From NCBI GenBank assembly GCA_014218235.1, contig CM024758.1, forward strand, positions 98,679,698 to 98,743,697: a stretch of DNA of 64,000 bases, in the 5' to 3' direction. The stretch comes from Colocasia esculenta (taxonomy: Eukaryota > Streptophyta > Magnoliopsida > Alismatales > Araceae). Below are positions 38,401 to 50,400 of the stretch, piece by piece. Under the pieces are notes generated by a model. That model saw only the letters and a list, made by a program, of their open reading frames with translations. It was not told the DNA's origin and searched no databases. Numbering within the stretch: the first letter of the stretch is position 1; every line of letters begins with the position of its first letter. Position numbers and translations under genes: made by a program.

Positions 38401-41400
38401 TGGCGCAGCGCGGTGTAAGCGGGGGTGCCTGGGCGGGCGCACGCGGGTGCAGGGTGCACAGTGGTGGTGCAGGCTAGCGGTACGGGAGGGGGTCGCGGAG
38501 GTGAGCTGGCGGGCTGACGCGAGCGCGGTGCGCTCGCGGCGTTGGCGAAGGGCGCGGGTGAAGGCGGGCGGTGGCGCTAGCACTGGAGGAAGGCGCCGGC
38601 GCTGGCGCAAGTAGGCTCGGGGCGGACGCAGGGAGGGTGGACGCAGTGGGGTGGAGGAGCGACGCAGGTGAGGGGGTTACGGAGGCGGGCCAGGCGCTGG
38701 GGTCGCCGGATGCAGGCTGACGCTGGATGGCAGGCGAGGGCGGTGCAAACAAGGATGCGAGGGTGGCCGTTGGGTAAGGTGGGGTGACGCGGGGGAAGGG
38801 GACGCTGTGGGAAGGCGGGCGACAGAAGAAAAACCAGGGGAGGGGCCTTCGTGGCGAGGCTTCTCGCCGAGCCCTTCGCGGGTTTCTTTCCGTCGCGGAA
38901 GAAGAAGAGCAGTGGCTCCAAACTTTTCTCAAATGCAAAATAATCTATTCTATTCCTCCAAATCGGGTGTTTACAAGTATTTAAAGAAGTTTGGGCTAAT
39001 CCCAATCCTAGTAAAACTCCTAAATACCTATCATATTAAAACACTTCAAAGTAATCCTATCAGATTTAGAATAATGCTAACATTCGGAGTAGAAAATAAG
39101 TAAAAATGGGAAAGATACTAAATGGGCCCAATTGGGCCATAACTACAGTCTATGGACTCATGGATGTAAACTCTACACCATGGGCTCGTTGCCCAACCAA
39201 TCGATGCCTCTGTAGCGTGCTGTGCTCCCCGATGGCGATAAACCAGGTCCGGGTTGAAGTGGACCCGGGCTCTTGTGTCTTCACCAATCCTCCCCAGTTG
39301 GGAGGAACTCGACCCCCGTCGAGTAGGTCGACGTCGCTCTGGTACTGTCCACAAGTCAGATCTATCCTCTGAAGCTCTGCGTGTGTAATCTATGTATCCT
39401 CTATTGTGGGGCGTCCTCTCCAATGTACTAGATAGCGGTGGTGCGCTCCATCTCTAGAAGTGACACCTGCTCGTCTAGTATATGCTCAATCTGCTCACAC
39501 CGAATAGGTATCGGGGTTGAAGGTGGACACTCATGGGTGGGATCACTCAAAGAGGGGGTGAAGGCTCAAACGGATCACTAGGTATCACAGCCGGGTCCCT
39601 GTAAGCTACCAAATCAGACACATTGAACGTGGAACTAATACCGTAGCCATCTGGCAGATCCAAAACATACGCATTGGACCCAACTCGCTTCACCACCTTG
39701 AATGGACCAGCTCTGCAGGCGTGCAACTTCTTAACGACCCTTGAGGGGAACCGCTCAGGTCTAACCCTGATCATGACGTAATCACCCTCCTGAAACTCAC
39801 GTGGTCGTCGGTGTGCATCTGCTAATTCTTTATATCGCTCATTGCTGATCTCTAACTGACGACGTATACTCTCATGCAGACCTCTAACATGTACGGAAAA
39901 ATGACTCGGCTGAGGCGACACTCGCTCCCGATGTGACAAAGGGACTAAGTCTACGGGATTCCTAGGTCTAAGGCCAGTACTATCTCAAACGGACACATAC
40001 CTGTAGACCTATTCACCGAGTTGTTATAAGCAAACTCCGCATGAGGTAACTTGAGATCCCAATCCCGAGGGTGATCCCACTAAACAACAGAGTAGGTCAC
40101 CTAAGCTCCTATTTACCACCTCCGTCTGACCATCGGTCTGGGGGATAGGCAGTGGAGAACTTCAACTGAGTGCCCATCAAGTGCCACAAGGTTTTCTAGA
40201 AGTAACTCGTGAATCTCACATCCCTAAACTCACGCTCAAAGTCTCTAGCACTCATAATAAGCAGCGTGCTAGATGGCGGCTCTCTCCTGATGGGAGATGA
40301 GTTCGAATACTAGAGGTAGGGACATCACGAAGAGGAGGGTCTCTTTTTTAGGGGAGAACGTGGATGGAACAAGGACTAAGGTAATGCGACGACCTTTATG
40401 CTCAAAAGTGCAAGTGTTGGATCGACCATGCAGGGTCGCATCCATATCAAATAGCCAAGGTCGACCAAGAATGATACTCCCCACTTCCATGGGTAAAATA
40501 TCACATCAAATCTTGTCTTGGTAGGAATGAAAGTGGATCGGGACTAGACACCTAGTCTGGATTGGAATAGACATCGCATCTATTCAAGACACTCTATAAG
40601 GACTAGGGTGATCAACGGGTGTAAGTGCTAAATTTTGGACAGTCCTTGTGGAGATTGCATTAATGCAACTCCCACTATCAATGATGATCTTACATGCCTT
40701 TTCTCCCAACTTAATATAAGTGTGTAGGATGGAGGTTCGGCGCCAGTCATCCCCAACTAAAGGGCGGGGGTTAAGGTGCAACGGACTACTGCCAGAGTGT
40801 GGGTTCTTGGGAATCCTGACTCACATCTATAGGCTCAGAGTCAGTATGGAATGCCTCAGCAAGTGCTGGGTCAGGATCGTATACCTCCTCCTCAATGACT
40901 GGGGTGTCGTCCCACTCTATGTCACCCATATACATACTACGCGATGGACACTGTCCTACATAGTGACCAAAACCACTGCAACGGTAGCACTGCTGGCATG
41001 CGCCATTTGTCTGAGATGACTCACCACCTGCAAAACTCTTCCCCTTGTCATCCCGTCTGGCAGGAGGAAGGGGGCCCTGTGGGCGTGTAGGTGGGGCAGG
41101 TAGGGGTAGTGGTTGGTCCCTAGGTGGTGGGAGACGAGGCCGCAGTCCTGTGGGCTCTTGACGAGTAGTCTCCTGATGTGCTCCCAATTGTCCTCTCTGA
41201 GGTGGAGCGGACAAGGTACGCTGGTCCGATGTATGTGGAAATGTGGGTCTCACATGTGAAGTGGTTGGTACTCGGACTCAATCAACTCTACTTCTTGGCC
41301 ACCTGATAAGCTTACTCGAGGGTGGTCACATTCCGCCTAAATAACTCACGTTGATAGGTCTGTTGGAGACCCTTCCGAAATCGAGATAGGGTCATAGCAC

Positions 41401-44400
41401 TCTCCTCATGAACTCCACACCTCAGCAAGTACTCATCGAACTCAGCTATGTACTTGGAGACTGGTCTACTGCCATGTGTGAGACTCTGCCAACGGTCTAT
41501 GAGACACTGACGATAAGTCGCAGGAGATACTTCTCCCGCAGTTTGGCCTTCATATCATCCCATGTCTCATCCTATCTTGATTACGCTACATAAGGAGGCT
41601 CTCCACATTCACCCAATAAGTTTGGGCTTGGCCAAGTAGCTTCATTTTGGCGAAGCGAACTCGCCGACCATCAGTCATCTCATACCACTCAAAATAACGG
41701 TCCATGGCTGCTTCCCAGTCAAGGTAGACTAGAGATCCATCAAAAGACATCTACCGGACATTCCGCACGTCTGATCATCCCTATCTTCATACTCATGGAA
41801 CCCGTTGAGCTCATACCTTGGTTCATGACCACGTCTAAAATCAGCATGTTGGCCTCTACGAGGGGCCGGCCTCCTATGGTGATCATGCACCTCCTCAAAT
41901 ACATCATCCTCCGTTTCAGGGGTCCAGACTCTCCTGTCTTCCACCCTAAGGGCTCGACGGGCTCCCTGAGGAGGATCATTGTGATCTATTGCCCGAGGTG
42001 CAAGAAGGGGCGGTGGAACCGGGTGGTGGCCTACTCGATCAAGGTCCTCCTGATGGTTAACTACTCGCTGTTGGTGGTGGCCCTGTGGAGCAACCTCAAG
42101 GGCATCTACTTGACCCTGAAGTGTTACAAACCTCTGGTCAACTTGCCCAAAATGTTCTTGGGCACTTTGTTCTATTTAATCCAACCTACCCATTAAGGTT
42201 TGCATCATCTCACTCAAAGTTGGTTCTCTAGGTGGGCTTCTTCGTGGTTCCATTTGGCGATCGCTCGCCATGGATCCGGGGATGGGGTACTCCAAACCTC
42301 TACGAGTGCGCATGCACAACTCTAGGTGACTCGACCAGGGAAATCTAAGACTTTGACACCAGATCACTAAGATGACATACCCTAGATACATGCTCTGATA
42401 CCAAAGTTGATGCGGGACAACACACTGGACTAGGAAATTGACAACTACAACTTTCCAAAGACGCGATCAGCACTAAGCAATAAAGATTAACAGATTTATA
42501 CCAACTAAACAAGTAAGCGACAAGAAAATACCACGTCCGAAGAAGTACGCAGCCCACAAGTCGTCCCTCGCGGAGGGAAACGCGGGACCAAGGTAGCTAA
42601 GAAGCCACCAACAACTAGGGTAGTCGTTCCACAGTCAAGGTCCAATCGGAGCCTCCAGAAAATAGGTTCTCGCACTCTCAAGCCGACTAGACGCACGTCA
42701 CGGACTAGATGTCCTACCTCACAAGTCGGCGGCAAATACGAGAAAAGCAAGTAACGAGCTAGAGTGTAGAGTACGTACCTCCACGTCTGTGCGTGGGGAA
42801 GAACCCGGCCTGTCACGAATCTCAAGTACAAAATAAATAATTTAATATTACAAGTTAATTTAGCCCACTCCACACAGGGAGGTAACAGGCTACAGATTAA
42901 AAGCTCGGGATTTGAGACAGGGCATAAACAAAGGGCGCTGGCCGACTGGTCACTGCCGTTCACAGGTGGTCGCGGAAGGGGCACTGTGGTGCTGGGTCGC
43001 TGGGCCAGATGGCGCAGAGGCTGGCGGCTCTGGCGCTGGCGATGGGGCGGTGCAACAGGGGTGCTGGCGCACGCGCGCGAGGCAACCAGGGGCGGTGGCG
43101 CGTTGCGGCGACGACACGGTGGGGCTGGCCTCTCGTGCTGGCGCAAACACGGTGTAAGCGAGGGTGCCTGGCGGGGGGCTGCACGCGGGGTGCAGGGGTG
43201 CACGACGGTGGTGCAGGCTAGCGCGCGGGAGGGGGTCGCGGAGCGGGCTGCTGCGAGCGCCGGTGCGCTCGCGGCGCTGGCGAAGGGCACGGACAAAGGC
43301 GGGGGGTGGCGCTGGCACTGGAGGAAGGCGCCGGCGCTAGCGCAAGCAGGCTCGGGGCGGACGCAGGGAGGGGTGGACGCGGTAGGGTGGAGGCGCGACA
43401 CAGGTGAGGGGGTTACGGAGGCGGGCCAGGCGCTGTGGTCGCCGGATGCATGTTGACACTGGAAGGCAGGCGAGGGCGGTGCAAACATGGATGCGAGGGT
43501 GGCCGCTGGGTGAGGCGGGGTGACGCGGGAGAAGGGGACGCTGTGGGAAGGCGGGCGATAGAAGAAAAACCAGGGGAGGGGCCTTCGCGGCAAGGCTTCT
43601 CGCCGAGCCCTTCGCGGGTTTCTTTCCATCGCGGAAGAAGAAGAGCAGCGGCTCCAAACTTTTCTGAAATGCAAAATAATCTATTCTATTCCTCCAAATC
43701 GGGTGTTTACAAGTATTTAAAGAAGTTTGGGCTAATCCCAATCCTAGTAAAACTCCTAAATACCTATCATATTAAAACACTTCAAAGTAATCCTATCAGA
43801 ACTAGAATAATGCTAAAATTCGGAACAGAAAATAAGTAAAAATAGGAAAGATACTAAATGGGCCCCAATTGGGCCATAACTACAGTCTATGGACTCATGG
43901 ATGTAAACTCTACACCATGGGCTCGTCGCCCAACCAAATCGATGCCTCTGTAGCGTGCTGTGCTCCCCGACGGCGGTAAACAAGTCCGGGTTGAAGCGGA
44001 CCCGGGCTTCGTGTCCTCACCAATACCTCTCCACCTACAAAAGGCAGAGATAACAATGTCAAATGACCCTTGCAAATGAAACATGCACATATGCAAAAGA
44101 AAAACATTTCTATCCTACCTCTGCCATTGCATCTAATCTCTCATTCATTGTCCTTACAAGGCAGTGATGACATTCATGGTGCCTCTCATCACTTCTCCAT
44201 CATTATGCCATATCTTTGTATTGAATTCTAGGGTTGAAAAAAATACCTGCATATGATAAGAATTTTCAGCATGGTATGATAAAAATTCAGGAATTAATTA
44301 GATTCATAAATTACCTGCAGCATAAATCATGGTGGAGCAGGAAAGGTAGAATTGGCCAGATCGGATCGGAATCGGCTGATTTCGGATCGGATCGGCCATG

Positions 44401-47400
44401 ACCGATCCAGGCGATTCCTCCGATTTGGCTGATCCTAGCCGATTCTGCTGGAACGGCCAGATCGGATTGGGATCGGGCCTGGGCGATCCCGATCCGATTT
44501 CGATCCTGCCTTCATGTGTGGAGAGTCATCTCCCATCTCTTGTCTATGATGGCCCACCATTTCTGTATGCTTTGGGATTCCTTTCCCTCAAATTTTCCTT
44601 TGCTTTATCCAGTGTCTTGTACAAATACCCCATATCATTTTTATCATCACCATCAACCATTCTAAGAATAAGTACCAGAGGTTCTATTATTTTGAGGTAG
44701 TAGGAAATCCTCTCCCAAAATCGTGCATTGCTAATCTATCTTGTATTTGGAGAGCAACATCTTTACTATCAGGCCTTAGAGTGTTTACATGTAGCAAAAA
44801 TTGCTCAGAATTAATCAATGGCCCAATTGATGCCTATATTTTATGAGGCTCTCCAAAGAAAAAAATTGATGCAAATCGAGTGGGATCAGCACGAAGAAGA
44901 TCTCGTTCATCTATGTATTGCCTCATCATATTCAAAATCCTATTGGACTATAAATAAATGAGTATCATCTGAGCATCATCAATGAGGCCATGAATATGTG
45001 CATCTTGTCTATGTCCTCCATCATCAAATCAATACAATGTGCTGCACAAGGACCCAATAGAGATGTTCTCTCTTTTCCATCGACAATCTACTAGCAGCCT
45101 TGTAGCTCGCTTCATTGTCAGTCACACTTGTACAACGTTTTCTTACCCACTTCCTCCACACTTCATCCATTAGTCTAAACAAATAATCTGCTGTTAGAGG
45201 CATCAACAAATTTAAGAAAAATAGTCCCTTACAACAATACACTAGGAAATTAATCATGGATTTCCTTGTGGTCCCTGTCCAACCATCACACATAATGGTG
45301 CAACCACGTTCTTTCCAAACATTTTGAAGCCATTCACCCCACCTTTCAAACTCATCATACTCCTCATCAAGCCCAGCATCATAAATGTACTTCCGTGTAG
45401 GAGCTTTAAGACCAGGCCCAGCTTTTGCAATTGCATCCAAAATACTATGGAAATATGGGCTCTTTGCCGTATGTGCCGGCACACCTGTATGTAAAAAACA
45501 TTTCACAATACCTTTGATTGCTCCCTTTGCAGTGCTTTCACTCCTTTCAATGCCTGCTTGATTCCTGGTTGCTTTACAGACCTTATCTATACAAATATGT
45601 ATCCATAGGACCCTTTGTAGAGCATGAACATCTGAAAATCTACCTCCACACCCTAATGCACCGGCAGCCCTACGAACTGATGTCTAGGAGAGATCTCCTA
45701 GAGTCATCTTAGACAATGTGACCCCGATGTCCCCAAGCCCCTTCGTCTCTCATCTTGTAACGTCGCGCGTTTTCGGATCCCCGTGGATCCAGGTTTAGCG
45801 GGTTGGTGGCCAATAGTGAGGCCCATTAGTGTTGTGTGTTTCTTACTAGATCCTTACCGGTTTGGTTTGGGTCCGTGTTGGTGTTCAAGCTTGCTGGACA
45901 CCAGCAGTGTGTTGACGTCCATCGATGAGGACGTCGACTGTTGAACTTGGCGTCAAGCTTTGTGGACGTCTAGTTTGGCGGTCTGTTAACGCCAAAGGGT
46001 TGACGTTAACCTGACATGCCTTGGTTTTTATGGCAGACCCGAGCTCTGTTCTTTCTCCTCCTTCTCCCTTCCTCTTCCCCCACCTGCACCCTGAGCTTCT
46101 TCGCGAGTTTTGACGGTCGGCGGGAGCTCGTGGGAAGGCCGTGGTGCGCGTGGTAGCGGCAGATCGGGCGGGGAATGACGATTGGAGCGCGGTGTTCGTG
46201 GGACTTTTCTCGGTTTCGGCATGATTCGAGGTTCTCGGAGTTTAATTTGCGTTTCTGAGGTAGGTCGAGCCCTGTTAGCTTGTTAGAAACATTAAACACG
46301 ACTTAATCACTTGAACCAGCATTTTTATTGTATTTTCGGATCAAGTCATACCATGCTTGGTTAAGGTTGGTTGATGATTTAAGTGTAAAGCATGTTGTGT
46401 ATGGGTTGTTCCTGGTTTCTAGTATGTTAAAGGAACCATGTTTTATATGTTTTTTCTGTATTTAACGGTTGGAAAACCTGTAGAGCTGGATTAGGGTTTC
46501 TGCGGGTTTTAGGCCGGAGAACTTGGCGTCAAGATCTCCTGCGCCAAGCTCACCAGCCGAGAGATAAACGGCTAGATCGTTTGCTTTACTTCTTATAAGC
46601 GGCAGTCGCTGTTGCCGCCACCTGTGCATGTATCCATGCAGTGTTGTTGTTTACGTAGTTTTCGGGTTATGAATTGTGTGATTGTGTGTGCATGGCGATG
46701 ACCGGTGTGAGCCAGTGCACTTGTTATGCTCTTGGAGCATACTGCTCATATAATGGGCATGTTTTACGTAAATGAATCTGTGATGTACGTAATCGCTTTC
46801 CGTGGTATGGTTGTGGTGCGTTGGCACCCGTGGCACTCTTGGAGGCGTTGTCCATGGTTGGACATGTGGTTTACGTGGAAGACGTGTGGTCCACNNNNNN
46901 NNNNNNNNNNNNNNNNNNNNNNNNNNNNNNNNNNNNNNNNNNNNNNNNNNNNNNNNNNNNNNNNNNNNNNNNNNNNNNNNNNNNNNNNNNNNNNAAGCCC
47001 CTTCGTCTCTCATCTTGTAACGTCGCGCGTTTTCCGGATCCCCGTGGATCCAGTTTAGCGGGTTTGGTGCCAATATGAGGCCCTTAGTGTTGTGTGTTTC
47101 TTACTAGATCCTTACCGGGTTGGTTTGGGTCCGTGTTGGTGTTCAGCTTGCTGGACACCAGCAGTGTGTTGACGTCCATCGATGAGGACGTCGACTGTTG
47201 AACTTGGCGTCAGCTTTGGGACGTCTAGTTGTGGCGGTCTGGTTAAACGACCAAAGGGTTGACGTTAACCTGACATGCCTGTGTTTTTATGGCAGACCCG
47301 AGCTCTGTTCTTTCTCCTCCTTCTCCCCTTCCTCTTCCCCCACCTCACCCTTGAGCTTCTTCGCGAGTTTTGACGGTCGGCGGGAGCTCGTGGGAAGGCC

Positions 47401-50400
47401 GTGGTGCGCGTGGTAGCGGCAGATCGGCGGGGAATGACGGATTGGAGCGCGGTGTTCGTGGGACGTTTCTCGGGTTTCGGCGTGATTCGAGGTTCTTCGG
47501 GAGTTTAATTGCGTTTCTGAGGTAGGGGTCGAGCCCTGTTAGCTTGTTAGAAACATTAAACACGACTTACACTTGAACCAGCATTTTTATTGTATTTTCG
47601 GATCAAGTCATACCATGCGGGGTTAAAGGGTGGTTTGATGAATTTAATGTGTAAGCATGTTGTAATGGGTTGTTCCGGGTTCTAGTATGTTAAAGGAACC
47701 ATTTTTATATGTTTTTCTGTAGTTAAACGGTTGGAAAACCTGTAGAGCTGGATTAGGGTTTCTGCAGGGTTTTAGGCCGGAGAACTTGGCGTCAAGATCT
47801 CCTGTCGCCAAGCTCACCAGCCGGAGATAAACGGCTAGATCGTTTGCCGTTTACTTCTTATAAGCGGCAGTCGATGTTGCCGCCAACCTGTGCATGTATC
47901 CATGCAGTGTTGTTTACGTAGTTTTCCTGGTTATGAATTTGTGTGATTGTGTGTGCATGGCGATGACCGTGTGAGCCAGTGCACTTGTTATGCTCTTGGA
48001 GCATACTGCTCATATAATGGGCATGTTTTACGTAATGATATGTGATGTACGTAATCGCTTTCCGTGGTATGTGTGGTGCGTTGGCACCCGTGGCACTCTT
48101 GGAGTGCGTGTCCATGTGTTGGACATGTGGTTTACGTGGAAGACGTGTGGTACACCATCCAGGGTGTATATACACGTATTGTCTACGTGGTTTGAGTGTG
48201 TGTTTACTACACACTTTGTTGTATGTAATTCTTATGATTTATCATAGTAACTGGGGCAGTGAGGTTCCTGTTGAGCCTAGCCATGACTTTGTGGTGTTTG
48301 GGCATGAAGGTCCATACCGACCTAGCCCTGGTCCGTTGCTGTCTTTCGAATAATATTATATGGATTTATGAAGTAAGTAAATGGTGTGTTGTTACGAAGG
48401 TCATCTCATGACCGATGATAGGCCAAATATGATTGGCTATCGTGATTTATATATGTGTTAGTGTGAGTTAGCTTGGAGGTTACAAGATGACCAATGATAG
48501 GCAAGTTTGTGGTTCAGGTATGTGTGTTGGTGTGGGATAGCTTTGGGGTCACACGGTGACCGATGTTAGCTAATCCTAACACTTGTAATTGTGAATTATA
48601 AGTAAAGGTTATATGTGTAAGTATCGTGGTTTGTGCTAGCCGAGTGTGGTGGTCCGGCGCCTATTCCGGAATGCCTCTCTAGTCGGTACCCCAGGTTCTT
48701 TGTGAGCCAGGCACGTGTGTTTGTTGTGCTCGGGGTTTTGTCCGGTACTTGTGTTGTACCGTTGAGGTCTGTGTCGTCTTCCTGGACACCCTCACTCCTG
48801 AGTTTGAGTTGTACGTCCGGCTGAGGGAAAGACGGCAGTGGGGCAGCGACTTCCCAGAGTTTGTTCTTTTGTCGCTTGTAGCGCGCTCGTAGTTGGGGGT
48901 ACGGACACCAGTAGTCGACACTGGTCCCCAGCTAGTCCTGTTTTCCAGTGCCTCACTTTAGAGTGCTCCGGCCAGAGACTCGAGAGTGCCAGGCATGGGC
49001 CTGCAGTTGTGTGTCTGCAGGTGTGGTGTTGGTTGGTCTCCACAGTTGTTTGACTTCTTCCTAGTGGAGCGCAGTTGGACCTTTCGTCCGTGACTGCGAG
49101 ACTGAGAGGTAGTCTTGTGTTGTGTTGTCCGGGTTGGATATTGGCCTTCAGCCAGTAGTCCGTTCCCGTGTGGGGCGTCGTTCTTTCTGACTCGTGCCTT
49201 TGCCAGTGACTGTGGTTTGTGAGTTTGTGACTCGTGGTCGAGGTTTGACTAGTTCGAGGTGTGCCCTGGTGTTGGCACAGTTGTGACTCAGTTGTGGTTT
49301 GTGTGACTCGTCGATTAAGGTTCACCTGTAATATTGTGCCTAATTAAAGGTATAATATAATTATGGTTCAGTGTGGTGTTTATCACCTACTGTACTCTTG
49401 TTCGGTGTTTGTGTGTGGTACCTCATAATAGCAGGTACTTGTTCCCTTCGTGGGTTACTTGTAGTTTTGTGGTGGTACATTGTGTACTAACCTTCCGGGT
49501 ACTGTGTGTTGCGGAGGTCTTGTGGTTTGACCTGCACTTGTTGTATCCTAACTGTTTAGGTAGATCTTTGTTTATAATTTATTGTGGATAGTTGTGTTAT
49601 TAATTATGTTACCTTTGTGGGTAATTTGCCGATGAGGCTTATGGCCTAGGCATATTGTGGTTTAGTTAGCTATGCTCCGTGGAGCCGTGTGAGATCTTCC
49701 ACTTTTGAGTTTTACTCTTCTTGGATATGATTCCAATTATAGTTTTAGTGTGTTATGGATTGGCTTCGTGGTAGCCAGTTCGTTACCTTGTGTGTAGTTT
49801 CCGATGTAGTGTGGTTTGGAGTATAAGGACCAACTCTTTGTTAGCGGTCATGTTACTCAAATGTTTGAGATTTGCCTGTAAAGCTTGTAGCCTGGGCGGT
49901 AATTGCCTGTGTGGCTTATAGTTTAGGCAACCCGTTGTCGTGGCAGTGTGCTAGTGAGACTGTGGTTTAGGCACTTTAGTAGTTGGCTAACTAATATGAT
50001 TTTATGTTAGTCCTGTAGTCCTACTTTTCTTCTGAGGACGTTATGTTTTATCATAAACATGTTTAATTGTTATTTATTGTAATGATGTGAGCATGAAATG
50101 GTTTGGCTATTGTTGTGCCAGTGAGACCCATTGGGGTCGAGGTGTCTGTGTTACAGTGTTGTTTGGGTAGCCCCTACTGAGCCAGTGACTTGTTGAGGCT
50201 CACTCCCCTACAGTTCTTTTCAGGCTTGCCGTGTGTTTGGCTTGCAGTGGCGTTGCGTCAGACTTGTACCACCAGCAGTAGTTTAGTAGTTAGTTTGTGT
50301 GAGTTTGTGCTCCCTCGGGGTATGCCCCAGGTAGTTGTACTCTTTAATTGTACATGTATTAATGTAATGAGACAGTTGTACAAATTTGTGAATAATATAA

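Larger units (their letters stand above)
37667..44022 (-). mobile_element. Minus-strand chromovirus with complete ends, internally deleted
   Basis: LTRs 37667-39286 and 42408-44022 begin TGATGCGGGACA and end TCACCA in plus orientation. The TSD is a perfect ATACC (37662-37666 and 44023-44027). The PBS is at 42392-42403 (inverse of TGGTATCAGAGC). The internal part is only 3.1 kb: gag with CCHC knuckle, protease, then directly the C-terminal end of integrase and a chromodomain. Reverse transcriptase, RNase H and the integrase core are missing. It lies within the hAT transposase gene. Confidence 0.95.

Noticed and set aside
42505..43674. 389-codon open frame on the minus strand
   Set aside because: It lies wholly inside the GC-rich 5' LTR of the chromovirus; the other LTR copy breaks it with indels, and the peptide is low-complexity Ala/Pro/Arg/Ser with no domain.
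46651..47078. Open frames that run through the N gap
   Set aside because: They are translations of ambiguous bases across an assembly gap and have no meaning.
48792..49325. 177-codon minus-strand open frame
   Set aside because: Thr/Gln/Ser-rich frame in a GT-rich non-coding part of the TG...CA element; nothing recognisable on either strand.
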